From the NCBI GenBank assembly GCA_963811585.1, contig CAWERR010000006.1, positions 682,001 to 746,000 on the forward strand: 64,000 nt of DNA, written 5' to 3'. This document shows, piece after piece, positions 43,623-51,192 of the stretch (within the stretch, counting starts at the first letter, position 1; each line of letters opens with the position of its first letter). A model generated the notes under the pieces. That model was not told the DNA's origin. It searched no databases and saw only the letters and a list, made by a program, of their open reading frames with translations. This DNA is from JACDHG01 sp963811585 (lineage in GTDB: Bacteria > Actinomycetota > Actinomycetes > Propionibacteriales > Nocardioidaceae). The position numbers and the translations under genes were made by a program.

Positions 43623-44396
43623 GTGAGACGGTATTTTCTACCGATACTTGTTATTGGTATCGGCCTGCTGATTATCGGGATCAGTGCGCTGTGGCTGTCC
43701 GTATCGCGCGGATCGAGTCACCCTTCGCAACGCGCACCAGTCGGGCAGATCGCAATCGCCACCACGACGGCGACCACCACCACCCAACCCACCACCTCGA
43801 CCACGACGGCGACGACGACGACGACTCAATCCAGCACGTCGACCACTCAGCCCACTACGTCGACCGCGACCACTGAACCCACCACGCCCACGGCAACTTC
43901 CACGTCTACCGAAACCGCCACGGCAACCTCCACATCCACGGAAACCATCACCACCTCCACGTCAACGCCGACCACCGCGACCATCGCGACCACCGAGACC
44001 CCGCAGCCCACGACGGTGACCAGCACCACCCAGGCCGAGGCCGCGAGCACCCACCCGGCCGCCCCCATCACCCAACCGAGCGTTCCGATCCCGACAACCG
44101 CGACCCCGCAACGCACCAGCACACCGCGGACGACGACAGAACGGACCAAGAGCAGCGACCCAACGATGCTTGCCGGGCCAGCTCACAACCCGGCGAGCAC
44201 GGTGATGCCGACGGAAAGCACTCCGTCCGACGAGGCCACTCCTGCTGCCGACCCCGAGGCGACAGGTGCCCACACCACCACGTCAACCGCCGACGTCTCA
44301 TTCACGATGATGGCCCTCGGCGCATTGGGAGGTTCAGCGGCGGTCATTGCCGGGACCTATGCCTTGCTGCGCCGCCCGGGCAAGCACAGGGCGTAG
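43623..44396 (+). CDS. Threonine-rich mucin-like membrane protein
   Basis: Unrecognised surface-type protein of 257 residues. An N-terminal membrane helix (about 5-26, FLPILVIGIGLLIIGISALWLS) is followed by about 180 residues dominated by Thr, Ser, Pro and Ala (blocks such as TTTATTTTQPTTSTTTATTT), and then a second helix (about 229-248, ALGALGGSAAVIAGTYALL) with a short basic tail RRPGKHRA. There is no LPxTG motif. This looks like an extended, possibly O-glycosylated stalk anchored at both ends, or an exported stalk with a C-terminal anchor. The start is GTG. The Thr-rich part is made of ACC/ACG codon runs and may vary in length between strains. It precedes two other exported-protein genes. 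Confidence 0.75.
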   Translation: MRRYFLPILVIGIGLLIIGISALWLSVSRGSSHPSQRAPVGQIAIATTTATTTTQPTTSTTTATTTTTQSSTSTTQPTTSTATTEPTTPTATSTSTETATATSTSTETITTSTSTPTTATIATTETPQPTTVTSTTQAEAASTHPAAPITQPSVPIPTTATPQRTSTPRTTTERTKSSDPTMLAGPAHNPASTVMPTESTPSDEATPAADPEATGAHTTTSTADVSFTMMALGALGGSAAVIAGTYALLRRPGKHRA

Positions 44397-44493
44397 GGCG
44401 TCAGTTCTCCGGAAATGGCCCGTCAGGGCTATTGCGCCTGCCAGCCACCTGCCACCAGCCTGAAACGATCGACTGGGGAGTTGAGAACTAGTT

Positions 44494-45525
44494 ATGTATG
44501 CATTGCGTGGGGTCCGAGTCAGAGTGTTACTCGCTGCGAGCGCTGCCATCGTGGTCGCAACGGCCCCGATCGCCTGGGCTGTCAACATCGATGGCACGCC
44601 GGATGACGACGTCCTGGTGGGGACAGGCGGGCACGATCGTATCCGGGGCGCTGGCGGTGCAGACGACATCCGCGGTCTTGGCGGCAACGACACGTTGCTC
44701 GGCCAGGACGGCGACGACACAATCTTCGGAGACGCCGGGCATGACACCATCCGCGGCGGGCCCGGCGCAGACAACGTGCACGGTGGGTTCGGACCCGACC
44801 TGATCGAAACAGTCGGTTCCGATACCGCCTTTGGAGATGGACAGAATGACACCGTCGTCGTCGGAACGGGAGATGGGACCGGTCGGGGCGGATCGGGCGA
44901 CGACTTCATGGCTGCAGTCCAGAACGGCAACCAGAGTGTCTTCGGGCAGGCGGGTGACGACGACCTTTTCGTCGAGGGCGAGGGAACGAAGCTGCTCGCC
45001 GGTGGCGCCGGCAACGACGAGTTCACATCGATCACCGATGGACCTACCCTGCTCGGCGGTGACGGCGACGACCTCTTCTTCGCCAGCTTCGAGGGTCTGG
45101 TCTTCGCAGGCGCAGGCGACGACACAATCTTCACGTCGAGCCCGGACGACCTGATGCCGAAGACCGTCGAATGCGGTCCGGGGCTGGACTTCCTGAGTGC
45201 CGACCTCGTCACCACCTTCGGGGACGACTGCGAACTGATCCTGATGAACATCTGGGGAGACGCGGGCGACAACGTCATCGACGGCACCCACTTCGACGAC
45301 CACATCCAGGGTTTCGAAGGGGCGGACACGATTGCCACCGACGGCGGCAACGACGAGATCTTTCCTGGCACAGGGTCCGACAACGTCGATGCCGGCGACG
45401 GCGCGGACGTCATCTCAGCCGATGACGGAGAACCGGACACCATCGCCTGTGGCGACGGTGACGACACCGCCGCCGTCGACGCCAGCGACACCGTGGCAGC
45501 CGACTGCGAGACCGTCAACCTGTGA
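44494..45525 (+). CDS. Secreted RTX-type calcium-binding repeat protein
   Basis: Exported protein of 343 residues. A Sec signal peptide (LLAASAAIVVATAPIAWA, cleavage near residue 29) is followed by runs of glycine/aspartate nonapeptide repeats of GGxGxDxUx type (GAGGADDIRGLGGNDTLLGQ, GDDTIFGDAGHDTIRGGPGA), which normally bind Ca2+ in a parallel beta-roll. A middle region has degenerate repeats, and more repeats follow (FEGADTIATDGGNDEIFPGT). Four cysteines in the second half (VECGPG, DDCEL, IACGDG, ADCETV) fit the actinobacterial variant with CGxGxD..xxDxxD..xxDCE ends. No type I secretion genes are nearby, and the signal peptide makes them unnecessary. No enzymatic domain is present. Confidence 0.85.
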   Translation: MYALRGVRVRVLLAASAAIVVATAPIAWAVNIDGTPDDDVLVGTGGHDRIRGAGGADDIRGLGGNDTLLGQDGDDTIFGDAGHDTIRGGPGADNVHGGFGPDLIETVGSDTAFGDGQNDTVVVGTGDGTGRGGSGDDFMAAVQNGNQSVFGQAGDDDLFVEGEGTKLLAGGAGNDEFTSITDGPTLLGGDGDDLFFASFEGLVFAGAGDDTIFTSSPDDLMPKTVECGPGLDFLSADLVTTFGDDCELILMNIWGDAGDNVIDGTHFDDHIQGFEGADTIATDGGNDEIFPGTGSDNVDAGDGADVISADDGEPDTIACGDGDDTAAVDASDTVAADCETVNL

Positions 45526-45753
45526 TTCCGGCTGGTGCTGGCCATGGACGAGACCAAACGTCAGCATGACGCTTGGTAAGCGAGAAATGACCCTTGGCTA
45601 AATTTCTCCTTATTGCCGAAAGTGACTTTTCGTGCACGCAAAGTAAGTCTTTCTATTCGCACTTTATCGGGCTGTCTCCGCCCCTACGCTTTTGCTCACA
45701 GCGGGCCGAGAGGTTTGTGCGCACGGGGCGCCTCCGCGTCTAAGGAGCACACG

Positions 45754-47049
45754 ATGCATCGTTACTCTCGGCTGGGAATCGCCTCCCTCGCGAGCCTCTT
45801 GTTCGCCACGCTGACGATGTGCGTGCCCGAGATGGTGGTCGCATCTGACGACGTACACACCGGCGTCATCGGCGAAGATGCCGTGAGCTGGACTCCCCAC
45901 CTCGCTCAGGTCGGCTCGGTGCGTCCGGTCGCGTACTCGATCAGCCAAGCCGGCGACCACATGGTGGTGGGTGGCCGATTTAGCGCAGTGCAGAACAGGA
46001 ACCGCACGGTCCAGATGGATCGTCATAACCTTTTCGCGTTCGACGCGACGGACGGTGAGATCTCACCCTTCGCCCCGGTGGTGAACAAAGAAGTGTGGAC
46101 GGTGCTGGGCAACGGCGACAGCGTCTACATCGGCGGGAACTTCAGCACCGTCAATGGCTCGACGCGACGGCTGCTCGCCAAGCTGAGCCTGTCGACCGGT
46201 CAGCTCGACCCCAAGTTCAAGCCCGTGGTTCCCGGTGGCCGAGTCACCGACCTCGAGCTGGTAGACGGCCGACTGATCGTCTCTGGCGCCTTCACCAAGA
46301 AGCTCGTGGCGCTGGACCCCCTGACCGGAAAGGACACCGGCTATCTCACGATCCCGGTCACCGATCCACTGCAGTACACCAACCGAACAGAAGTCTTCCG
46401 CTTCGACGTAAGCACCGATGGTGAGCATCTCGTGGGTGTCGGCAACTTCCGGACCGTCGGGGGCGCCACCCACTACCGAGCGTTCATGCTCGACCTCGGC
46501 GAGACGGCCACGGTCTCCCCCTGGCGCTACCGACCTCTGGAGCGGGACTGCCACGCAGCGACCAACCCCGTCTACCAGATGTATCTACGTGACGTTGACT
46601 TCTCCGCCGACGGATCGTACTTCGTGACGGCAGCGACTGGCGGACACCGGATCAACGGTGAAGGGCCCGGTCAGGTGCTCTGTGACTCCTCGGCCCGCTT
46701 CGAGACATCAAACCCGGCACCCACGGTGCCGACCTGGATCAACTACACCGGCGGCGACACGTTGCACTCGGTCGCCACCAGCGGCGCGGCCGTCTACGTT
46801 CAAGGCCACAGCCGTTGGCTGGACAACCCGCAAGGCGCGGACTTCCCCGGTCCCGGCGCCCTCGACCGGATGGGTGGAGGCGCGTTGAACCCGACGACGG
46901 GTAAGGCGCTGTCGTGGAACCCGGTGATGCCGCAGCAAATCGGGGGCTGGCAGATCCTCGTGACCGACGCCGGCGTGTGGTTCGCCACCGACGGGACGTA
47001 TTTCGGGGGCAAGTACCACCGGGGCATCCGGTTCGTTCCCGCTCCCTGA
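45754..47049 (+). CDS. Secreted beta-propeller-like repeat protein
   Basis: Exported protein of 431 residues with no catalytic motif that I can see. The signal peptide covers about residues 1-30 (LGIASLASLLFATLTMCVPEMVVAS). Repeated blocks of about 45-50 residues contain the pattern VYIGGNFSTVNGSTR, MVVGGRFSAVQNRNR and LIVSGAFTKKLVALDPLTG, typical of propeller blades of the delta-60/DUF5122-like kind found in actinobacterial surface proteins. Four cysteines lie in the second half (RDCHAATN, VLCDSS) and before. TAAGGAG precedes the ATG by 8 nt. The 228-bp upstream region is relatively AT-rich for this genome. A role in adhesion or matrix binding is only a guess. Confidence 0.75.
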   Translation: MHRYSRLGIASLASLLFATLTMCVPEMVVASDDVHTGVIGEDAVSWTPHLAQVGSVRPVAYSISQAGDHMVVGGRFSAVQNRNRTVQMDRHNLFAFDATDGEISPFAPVVNKEVWTVLGNGDSVYIGGNFSTVNGSTRRLLAKLSLSTGQLDPKFKPVVPGGRVTDLELVDGRLIVSGAFTKKLVALDPLTGKDTGYLTIPVTDPLQYTNRTEVFRFDVSTDGEHLVGVGNFRTVGGATHYRAFMLDLGETATVSPWRYRPLERDCHAATNPVYQMYLRDVDFSADGSYFVTAATGGHRINGEGPGQVLCDSSARFETSNPAPTVPTWINYTGGDTLHSVATSGAAVYVQGHSRWLDNPQGADFPGPGALDRMGGGALNPTTGKALSWNPVMPQQIGGWQILVTDAGVWFATDGTYFGGKYHRGIRFVPAP

Positions 47050-47241
47050 CGGCTGTCTTTATGGGGTTATGGTCACCCCGGGAACCGCCAAGCGCCGTTG
47101 ATGACTCCGGTCTATCAATTCGGACGATGAGTCGGCTCTTGTGACGTATCGTGAGGGTTCGGTAACTCAGTGCTGCCCGGATGGGCAGAGCTGTCCCTGA
47201 GTTCCGCACTGCCCGCGACGTACCCAGGGGTGACCCAGCTG

Positions 47242-49410
47242 ATGCTCTCGGAACGCTCCCGGTCGACCCGCGCGCTCGCGCACCCGAGTGGTCAGTCGCG
47301 CCACGACAGCCTGGCGTTGAAAGGCCTGTCAGCATCGCGGCTCGCGACGTGTTTCGTCAACGGCAGCGGCAACATTCTCGCAGCCAACTCAGCCCTGGAG
47401 CGTCTCACCGGCCATCCCGTCACACAGCTGGTCGGGATGCCGTATGTCGAACTGGTGACGCCAGCAGAGCGCGACCTGGTCGCGATGGCCCACACGCGCT
47501 GGCGTCGCGACGGCGCCACGAAGATTGAAACCCAACGCACCTTCGTCCGCGATGACGGGACGACCCTGGTCGTCCGTGTACACGTCACCCAACTGCCCGA
47601 CGTTGGTGACGGTGCCCCCGGCTTGTTCCTGCAGATCGACGACATCACCGACGAGCGCGCGCTGCACGCCGCACTCGTGGCCAGCCAGGCTCAGCTGGAA
47701 GCTGTCGTCGACGCTTCCGTCGACGCCATCGTCGTCATGGACGAGCAAGGGGTCCTTCGCAGCGCGAACCCCGCCACCTTCGAGATTTTCGGCTGGGAGC
47801 CCGAGGCGTTGATCGGCAACCCCGTGACGATGCTGATGCCGCCCGCGATGCGTCCCCTGCACGAGCAGGGGCTGATGCGTTACCTCCGCACCGGCTCCGG
47901 CCGAATCGTCGACAGCCAGATGGTCGAGGTCGACGGCCTCCATCGCGATGGCACGTTGGTGCCGATCGAGCTGACCGTACGCGAGATCAGAGTGGCGTCG
48001 GGTCGTCTCTTCACCGGCACCCTGCGCGACCTACGGCCTCGTCGCGAATTCCTCCAACGCCTGCGCCACCTCGCATACGAGGACGCCTTGACCGGGTTGC
48101 CGAACAGCGCCGCACTCATCGAACAGCTCCATGGCGTCATCGAGGCAGACGGGCGCGGCAGCGTGCTCGTCTGCGACATCGACGGGCTCGCCTCGGTCAA
48201 CAACAGTTTCGGACCCTCTGTCGGCGACGCGCTACTCGTCAAGGCTGCTGCGAGGATCCGGGAAGTGTGCGGCGCGGAGGCGTTCCTGGGCAGGTACCGA
48301 AGCGCCGAGTTCGTCGTCATCTGCGAAGGCCGCCCCGGCGCCGGCGCGGCCCTTGCGCGGAGGGTCGTCGACAGCTTCAGCGAGTCATTCGACATCGACG
48401 GACGCGAGATCACCGCCTCCGTGAGCGTCGGGGTCGCGCTGCTCGGACTTGCCCGGCTCCCCGGCCAGGACGAACCGGTCCAGCGACCCGAGACCGTGCT
48501 GCAGCGAGGTGAATGCGCGCTCCAAGCAGCCAAGCGGCAGGGACGCAACTCGATCAAGACCTTCGATGACGCGCTGGCAGCGACCCTGCACCGTCGCGCC
48601 GAGCTCGAGCAGCAGCTCAGGCTAGCGTTGACGCAGGATGCCCTCGAGGTGCACTTCCAACCAATCGGGGTCGTGCCGCTCGTGGCCGGGAGCGCCCTTC
48701 TCGAGGACGCACGCTGGGTGGGACTCGAGGCACTTGCTCGATGGACCAACGATGACGGAGACGTGATCCCACCGGACATCTTCATCCCGATCGCGGAGTC
48801 GGCCGGTTTGATCGCCGCGCTCGGTCGCCTCGTCCTGGACAAGGCGGTACGTCAGGGCCGGCTGTGGCTCGACGAGCTCGGCGACCGGGCACCGCGCCTC
48901 AGCGTCAACGTGTCCGCGATCCAACTCGTCGAAGGCGACTTCGTCCAGGAAGTCGCAAACACGTTGAGCAAGCACCAGTTCCCCGCCACGATGCTCGTTC
49001 TCGAACTGACCGAGTCGTCGACGGTGCTGCCCGGTGGCCTCCGGGCCCTGGAGCAGCTGCGAGACCTCGGCGTGACCTTGGCCGTTGATGACTTCGGTAC
49101 CGAGTGGTCGGGCCTGGTCCGCCTCAGGAACCAGCCTTTCCAAGAGCTCAAGGTGGACCGCAGCTTCGTCGTCGCAGCTGCGTCGCGCGAGCAAGATGCC
49201 TCACTGCTGGAGGGTGTCCTCGACCTTGCCCGCCGGCTGGACATGCGGACCGTCGTCGAAGGAGTGGAGACGCCAGAGCAGCTCGATCTGGCCATCCGCC
49301 TCGGGGCGACCGTCATACAGGGTTATCTCCTCGCTCGGCCTGCCGCAGCAGCTGACCTCCATGACGAGCTTGTCCGACGGAGTTTCGCGATGGCGGGACC
49401 GGTCGTCTGA
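47242..49410 (+). CDS. PAS-PAS-GGDEF-EAL protein, degenerate GGDEF
   Basis: Cytoplasmic cyclic-di-GMP signalling protein, 722 residues from the ATG (746 from an upstream GTG at 47170, used for numbering). Two PAS domains (about 55-165 and 172-290), a GGDEF domain (about 300-465) and an EAL domain (about 475-735). The GGDEF motif is RSAEF (377-381), so cyclase activity is unlikely. The EAL domain keeps EAL (520-522), Asn580, Glu612, Asp640-Asp641, Lys661, Glu697 and Gln717, so it should be an active phosphodiesterase, although DDFGTEWSGL replaces the usual DDFGTGYSSL loop. No membrane helix is visible. The ATG has an AGGGGTGA ribosome site 8 nt upstream, which decided the start. Confidence 0.88.
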   Translation: MLSERSRSTRALAHPSGQSRHDSLALKGLSASRLATCFVNGSGNILAANSALERLTGHPVTQLVGMPYVELVTPAERDLVAMAHTRWRRDGATKIETQRTFVRDDGTTLVVRVHVTQLPDVGDGAPGLFLQIDDITDERALHAALVASQAQLEAVVDASVDAIVVMDEQGVLRSANPATFEIFGWEPEALIGNPVTMLMPPAMRPLHEQGLMRYLRTGSGRIVDSQMVEVDGLHRDGTLVPIELTVREIRVASGRLFTGTLRDLRPRREFLQRLRHLAYEDALTGLPNSAALIEQLHGVIEADGRGSVLVCDIDGLASVNNSFGPSVGDALLVKAAARIREVCGAEAFLGRYRSAEFVVICEGRPGAGAALARRVVDSFSESFDIDGREITASVSVGVALLGLARLPGQDEPVQRPETVLQRGECALQAAKRQGRNSIKTFDDALAATLHRRAELEQQLRLALTQDALEVHFQPIGVVPLVAGSALLEDARWVGLEALARWTNDDGDVIPPDIFIPIAESAGLIAALGRLVLDKAVRQGRLWLDELGDRAPRLSVNVSAIQLVEGDFVQEVANTLSKHQFPATMLVLELTESSTVLPGGLRALEQLRDLGVTLAVDDFGTEWSGLVRLRNQPFQELKVDRSFVVAAASREQDASLLEGVLDLARRLDMRTVVEGVETPEQLDLAIRLGATVIQGYLLARPAAAADLHDELVRRSFAMAGPVV

Positions 49411-49512
49411 CGGTCGTCCGCGCGATCCCTCGGCCGTCGACGCGATAAGGATTCCGAGTCGAAATCCTTCGGGATGGCGTCAAACAGGTAAGAATGCATC
49501 CTGTGCGGTCTG

Positions 49513-50439
49513 GTGATCGCATCGAGTCGCCCGGACCGCCAATGCGGACCGGCAGCGGCTGCCGACAACGGACATTCGGGAGTCGACATCCGCATCTACC
49601 GCTACCTGGCGCGAGCTTTGCCTGGGCTCAGCTTCGCGCAGACGGTCGCGCTCGCCGCGGGGGTCGTCGTGTTGGTGCCGCTCGTCGCCGTCATCGTCGT
49701 CGCCGTTACCGTGACTGACCCATCTGTCGCAATGTTCGTCGTCGTCACCGTGGCAGCGTCGGTCGTCTCGGCTGTGGGGGGAGTGCTGCTCATCCAAGGA
49801 CTGCTCTCCCCCATCCAGATCGCAGACCGGAACCTCAACACCTACCTGAGCGAGGGTCGGGTCCCGCGGCCCATGGAGGCCACCAAGGACGAGGTGGGTC
49901 GGCTACTGCGCAACATCTCGTTGGCCTGCACCCGGCTCGAGCAGCAGCGCGTGAGGAGCGAGAAGCATGCGGGGCTTGACTGGCTCACGGGCCTCAACAA
50001 CCGCCGAGCTTCCGAGGACCACCTCAGTGGCGTCTTCCCGTCGTATGCCGATCGACGCCGGCCTCTCACGATCGCGCTCATCGACCTCGACCACCTCCGC
50101 ACGCTGAACGAGACGCAAGGAATGGCAGTAGGCGACGCCGAGCTGCAACGCGTGGCGTTGACGATCGAGAAGACACTGCGCGCCGACGACTGGATCGGTC
50201 GCTGGGACGAGGACGAGTTCCTCGTCGCCTGTCACGCGAACGCCGAGGTGATGGAGCATTTGATGCACCGCCTGCGTCATACCCTCGCGGACTCTCCCGC
50301 GGCCCGCCACGGCGTCACGGTGAGCGTCGGCATCGCCGAGCTCGATGACGAAGAGCCCATCGACGACTGTCTGGTGCGGGCCGAGAACGCCCTCGCCCGA
50401 GCCAAGTCGAACGGCCGCAACCGCCTCCACATCGGCTGA
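49513..50439 (+). CDS. Membrane GGDEF-domain protein with variant motif
   Basis: Probable diguanylate-cyclase-family protein of 308 residues. Two membrane helices (about 42-66 and 71-98) enclose almost no periplasmic loop; a HAMP-like linker follows (LLSPIQIADRNLNTYLSEGR and EVGRLLRNIS), then the GGDEF domain at about 150-305 (DWLTGLNNRRASEDHL, LIDLDHLRTLN). The active-site loop reads DEDEF (232-236) instead of GGDEF, losing both glycines but keeping Glu-Phe; activity is doubtful. No I-site RxxD is obvious upstream. The GTG start is not supported by a good ribosome site. It lies 102 bp after the EAL gene in the same direction, so they are probably cotranscribed. Confidence 0.82.
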   Translation: MIASSRPDRQCGPAAAADNGHSGVDIRIYRYLARALPGLSFAQTVALAAGVVVLVPLVAVIVVAVTVTDPSVAMFVVVTVAASVVSAVGGVLLIQGLLSPIQIADRNLNTYLSEGRVPRPMEATKDEVGRLLRNISLACTRLEQQRVRSEKHAGLDWLTGLNNRRASEDHLSGVFPSYADRRRPLTIALIDLDHLRTLNETQGMAVGDAELQRVALTIEKTLRADDWIGRWDEDEFLVACHANAEVMEHLMHRLRHTLADSPAARHGVTVSVGIAELDDEEPIDDCLVRAENALARAKSNGRNRLHIG

Positions 50440-50645
50440 CGAGACGCAGGGGAAGCCCGCTGCGGTGGCTCTGCCCCGGACGCGGGATCCGAGAGCGCAA
50501 TCAGCCGATCGACCGATGCAGTCCTGACCGATCGACAGCGATCCCTGGGCAATCGCCTGATCCCAACGACGATTACTCAGCGTAATCTCAATGTCAGTGA
50601 ATGAGCCGCCCACGCAGCGAGAAATCTACGCCTCGTCGCATGATG

Positions 50646-50680
50646 GGCGGCCCGCCATCTCTCGGTATTGGCGGGCCGCC
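50646..50680. terminator. 12-bp stem hairpin terminator
   Basis: GGCGGCCCGCCA and TGGCGGGCCGCC pair perfectly around an 11-nt loop. It lies 206 bp after the GGDEF gene; no T-tract follows. Confidence 0.65.
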
Positions 50681-50763
50681 TGTCAGCGTCGCTGGCGCGC
50701 CAGCGTCGGCGGTGGGGCTGCCCCTTCAGCCGTCGATTCACCAAACAGACCCCCAGAGGGAGT

Positions 50764-50798
50764 AGAGCCCGAAGCCCGCGAAAGCGGCTTCGGGCTCT
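50764..50798 (+). terminator. 13-bp stem intrinsic terminator upstream of whiB
   Basis: AGAGCCCGAAGCC pairs with GGCTTCGGGCTCT, capped by GC-GAAA-GC, and is followed by TCTGGTTT. Stem, GNRA-type loop and T-rich tail make it the clearest intrinsic terminator in the window. The next gene is whiB. Confidence 0.75.
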
Positions 50799-50861
50799 TC
50801 TGGTTTGACGTCGGTGAAAGCGGGTACGACCTCGGGCGAGGACCACCGAAAGGGGCTTGCT

Positions 50862-51188
50862 ATGGCCAACCTGAGTCGCCTGCCCACCCCGATCATCGAG
50901 CATTGGGACTGGCAGTACAACGGTGTCTGTCGCAGCGTGGATCCCGAGGTTTTCTTCCCCCCGGACTCTGAGCGCGGGCCGGTCCGTCAGCGGCGTGAGC
51001 TGCAGGCAAAGCAGTACTGCGAGCATTGCCCCGTCCTCGCCCGGTGCCGCGAGCACGCCCTGATGGTGCAAGAGCCGTACGGCGTCTGGGGCGGGCTGAC
51101 CCCCCGCGAGCGCGACCGCATCCTGCATGACCCCCATGTCATCGCCGGCCAGCGCGTCGCCCCCGTTGCCGCGGTGGCGCTCAGGTAG
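50862..51188 (+). CDS. WhiB-family iron-sulfur transcription factor
   Basis: Actinobacteria-specific [4Fe-4S] regulator of 108 residues that works with the primary sigma factor in redox, stress or developmental control. The four cluster cysteines are Cys23, Cys53, Cys56 and Cys62 (GVCRSVDPEVFFPPDSERG and QYCEHCPVLARC), and the turn motif GVWGG is at 74-78, followed by a short basic tail with ERDRIL. The HWDWQ start and FFPPDSERG block resemble WhiB3/WhiD more than WhiB1 or WhiB2, but the C-terminal tail is short. An AAAGGGG ribosome site lies 6 nt before the ATG. It converges with glnE, 4 nt apart, and follows a strong terminator. Confidence 0.93.
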   Translation: MANLSRLPTPIIEHWDWQYNGVCRSVDPEVFFPPDSERGPVRQRRELQAKQYCEHCPVLARCREHALMVQEPYGVWGGLTPRERDRILHDPHVIAGQRVAPVAAVALR

Positions 51189-51192
51189 CAGC

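Larger units (their letters stand above)
50440..50861. other. Gene-free, hairpin-rich stretch before whiB
   Basis: No convincing coding region lies in these 422 bases. They hold a palindrome-like GATTACTCAGCGTAATC at about 50571-50587, a 12-bp-stem hairpin at 50646-50680, a perfect 16-bp palindrome CGCTGGCGCGCCAGCG at 50690-50705, and a strong terminator at 50764-50798, only 63 nt before whiB. The stretch could be a long whiB leader, a small RNA gene, or terminators for the upstream genes. Confidence 0.55.

Noticed and set aside
44494..45525. RTX toxin with type I secretion
   Set aside because: No toxin domain, no HlyB/HlyD-like genes, and a normal Sec signal peptide at the N-terminus.
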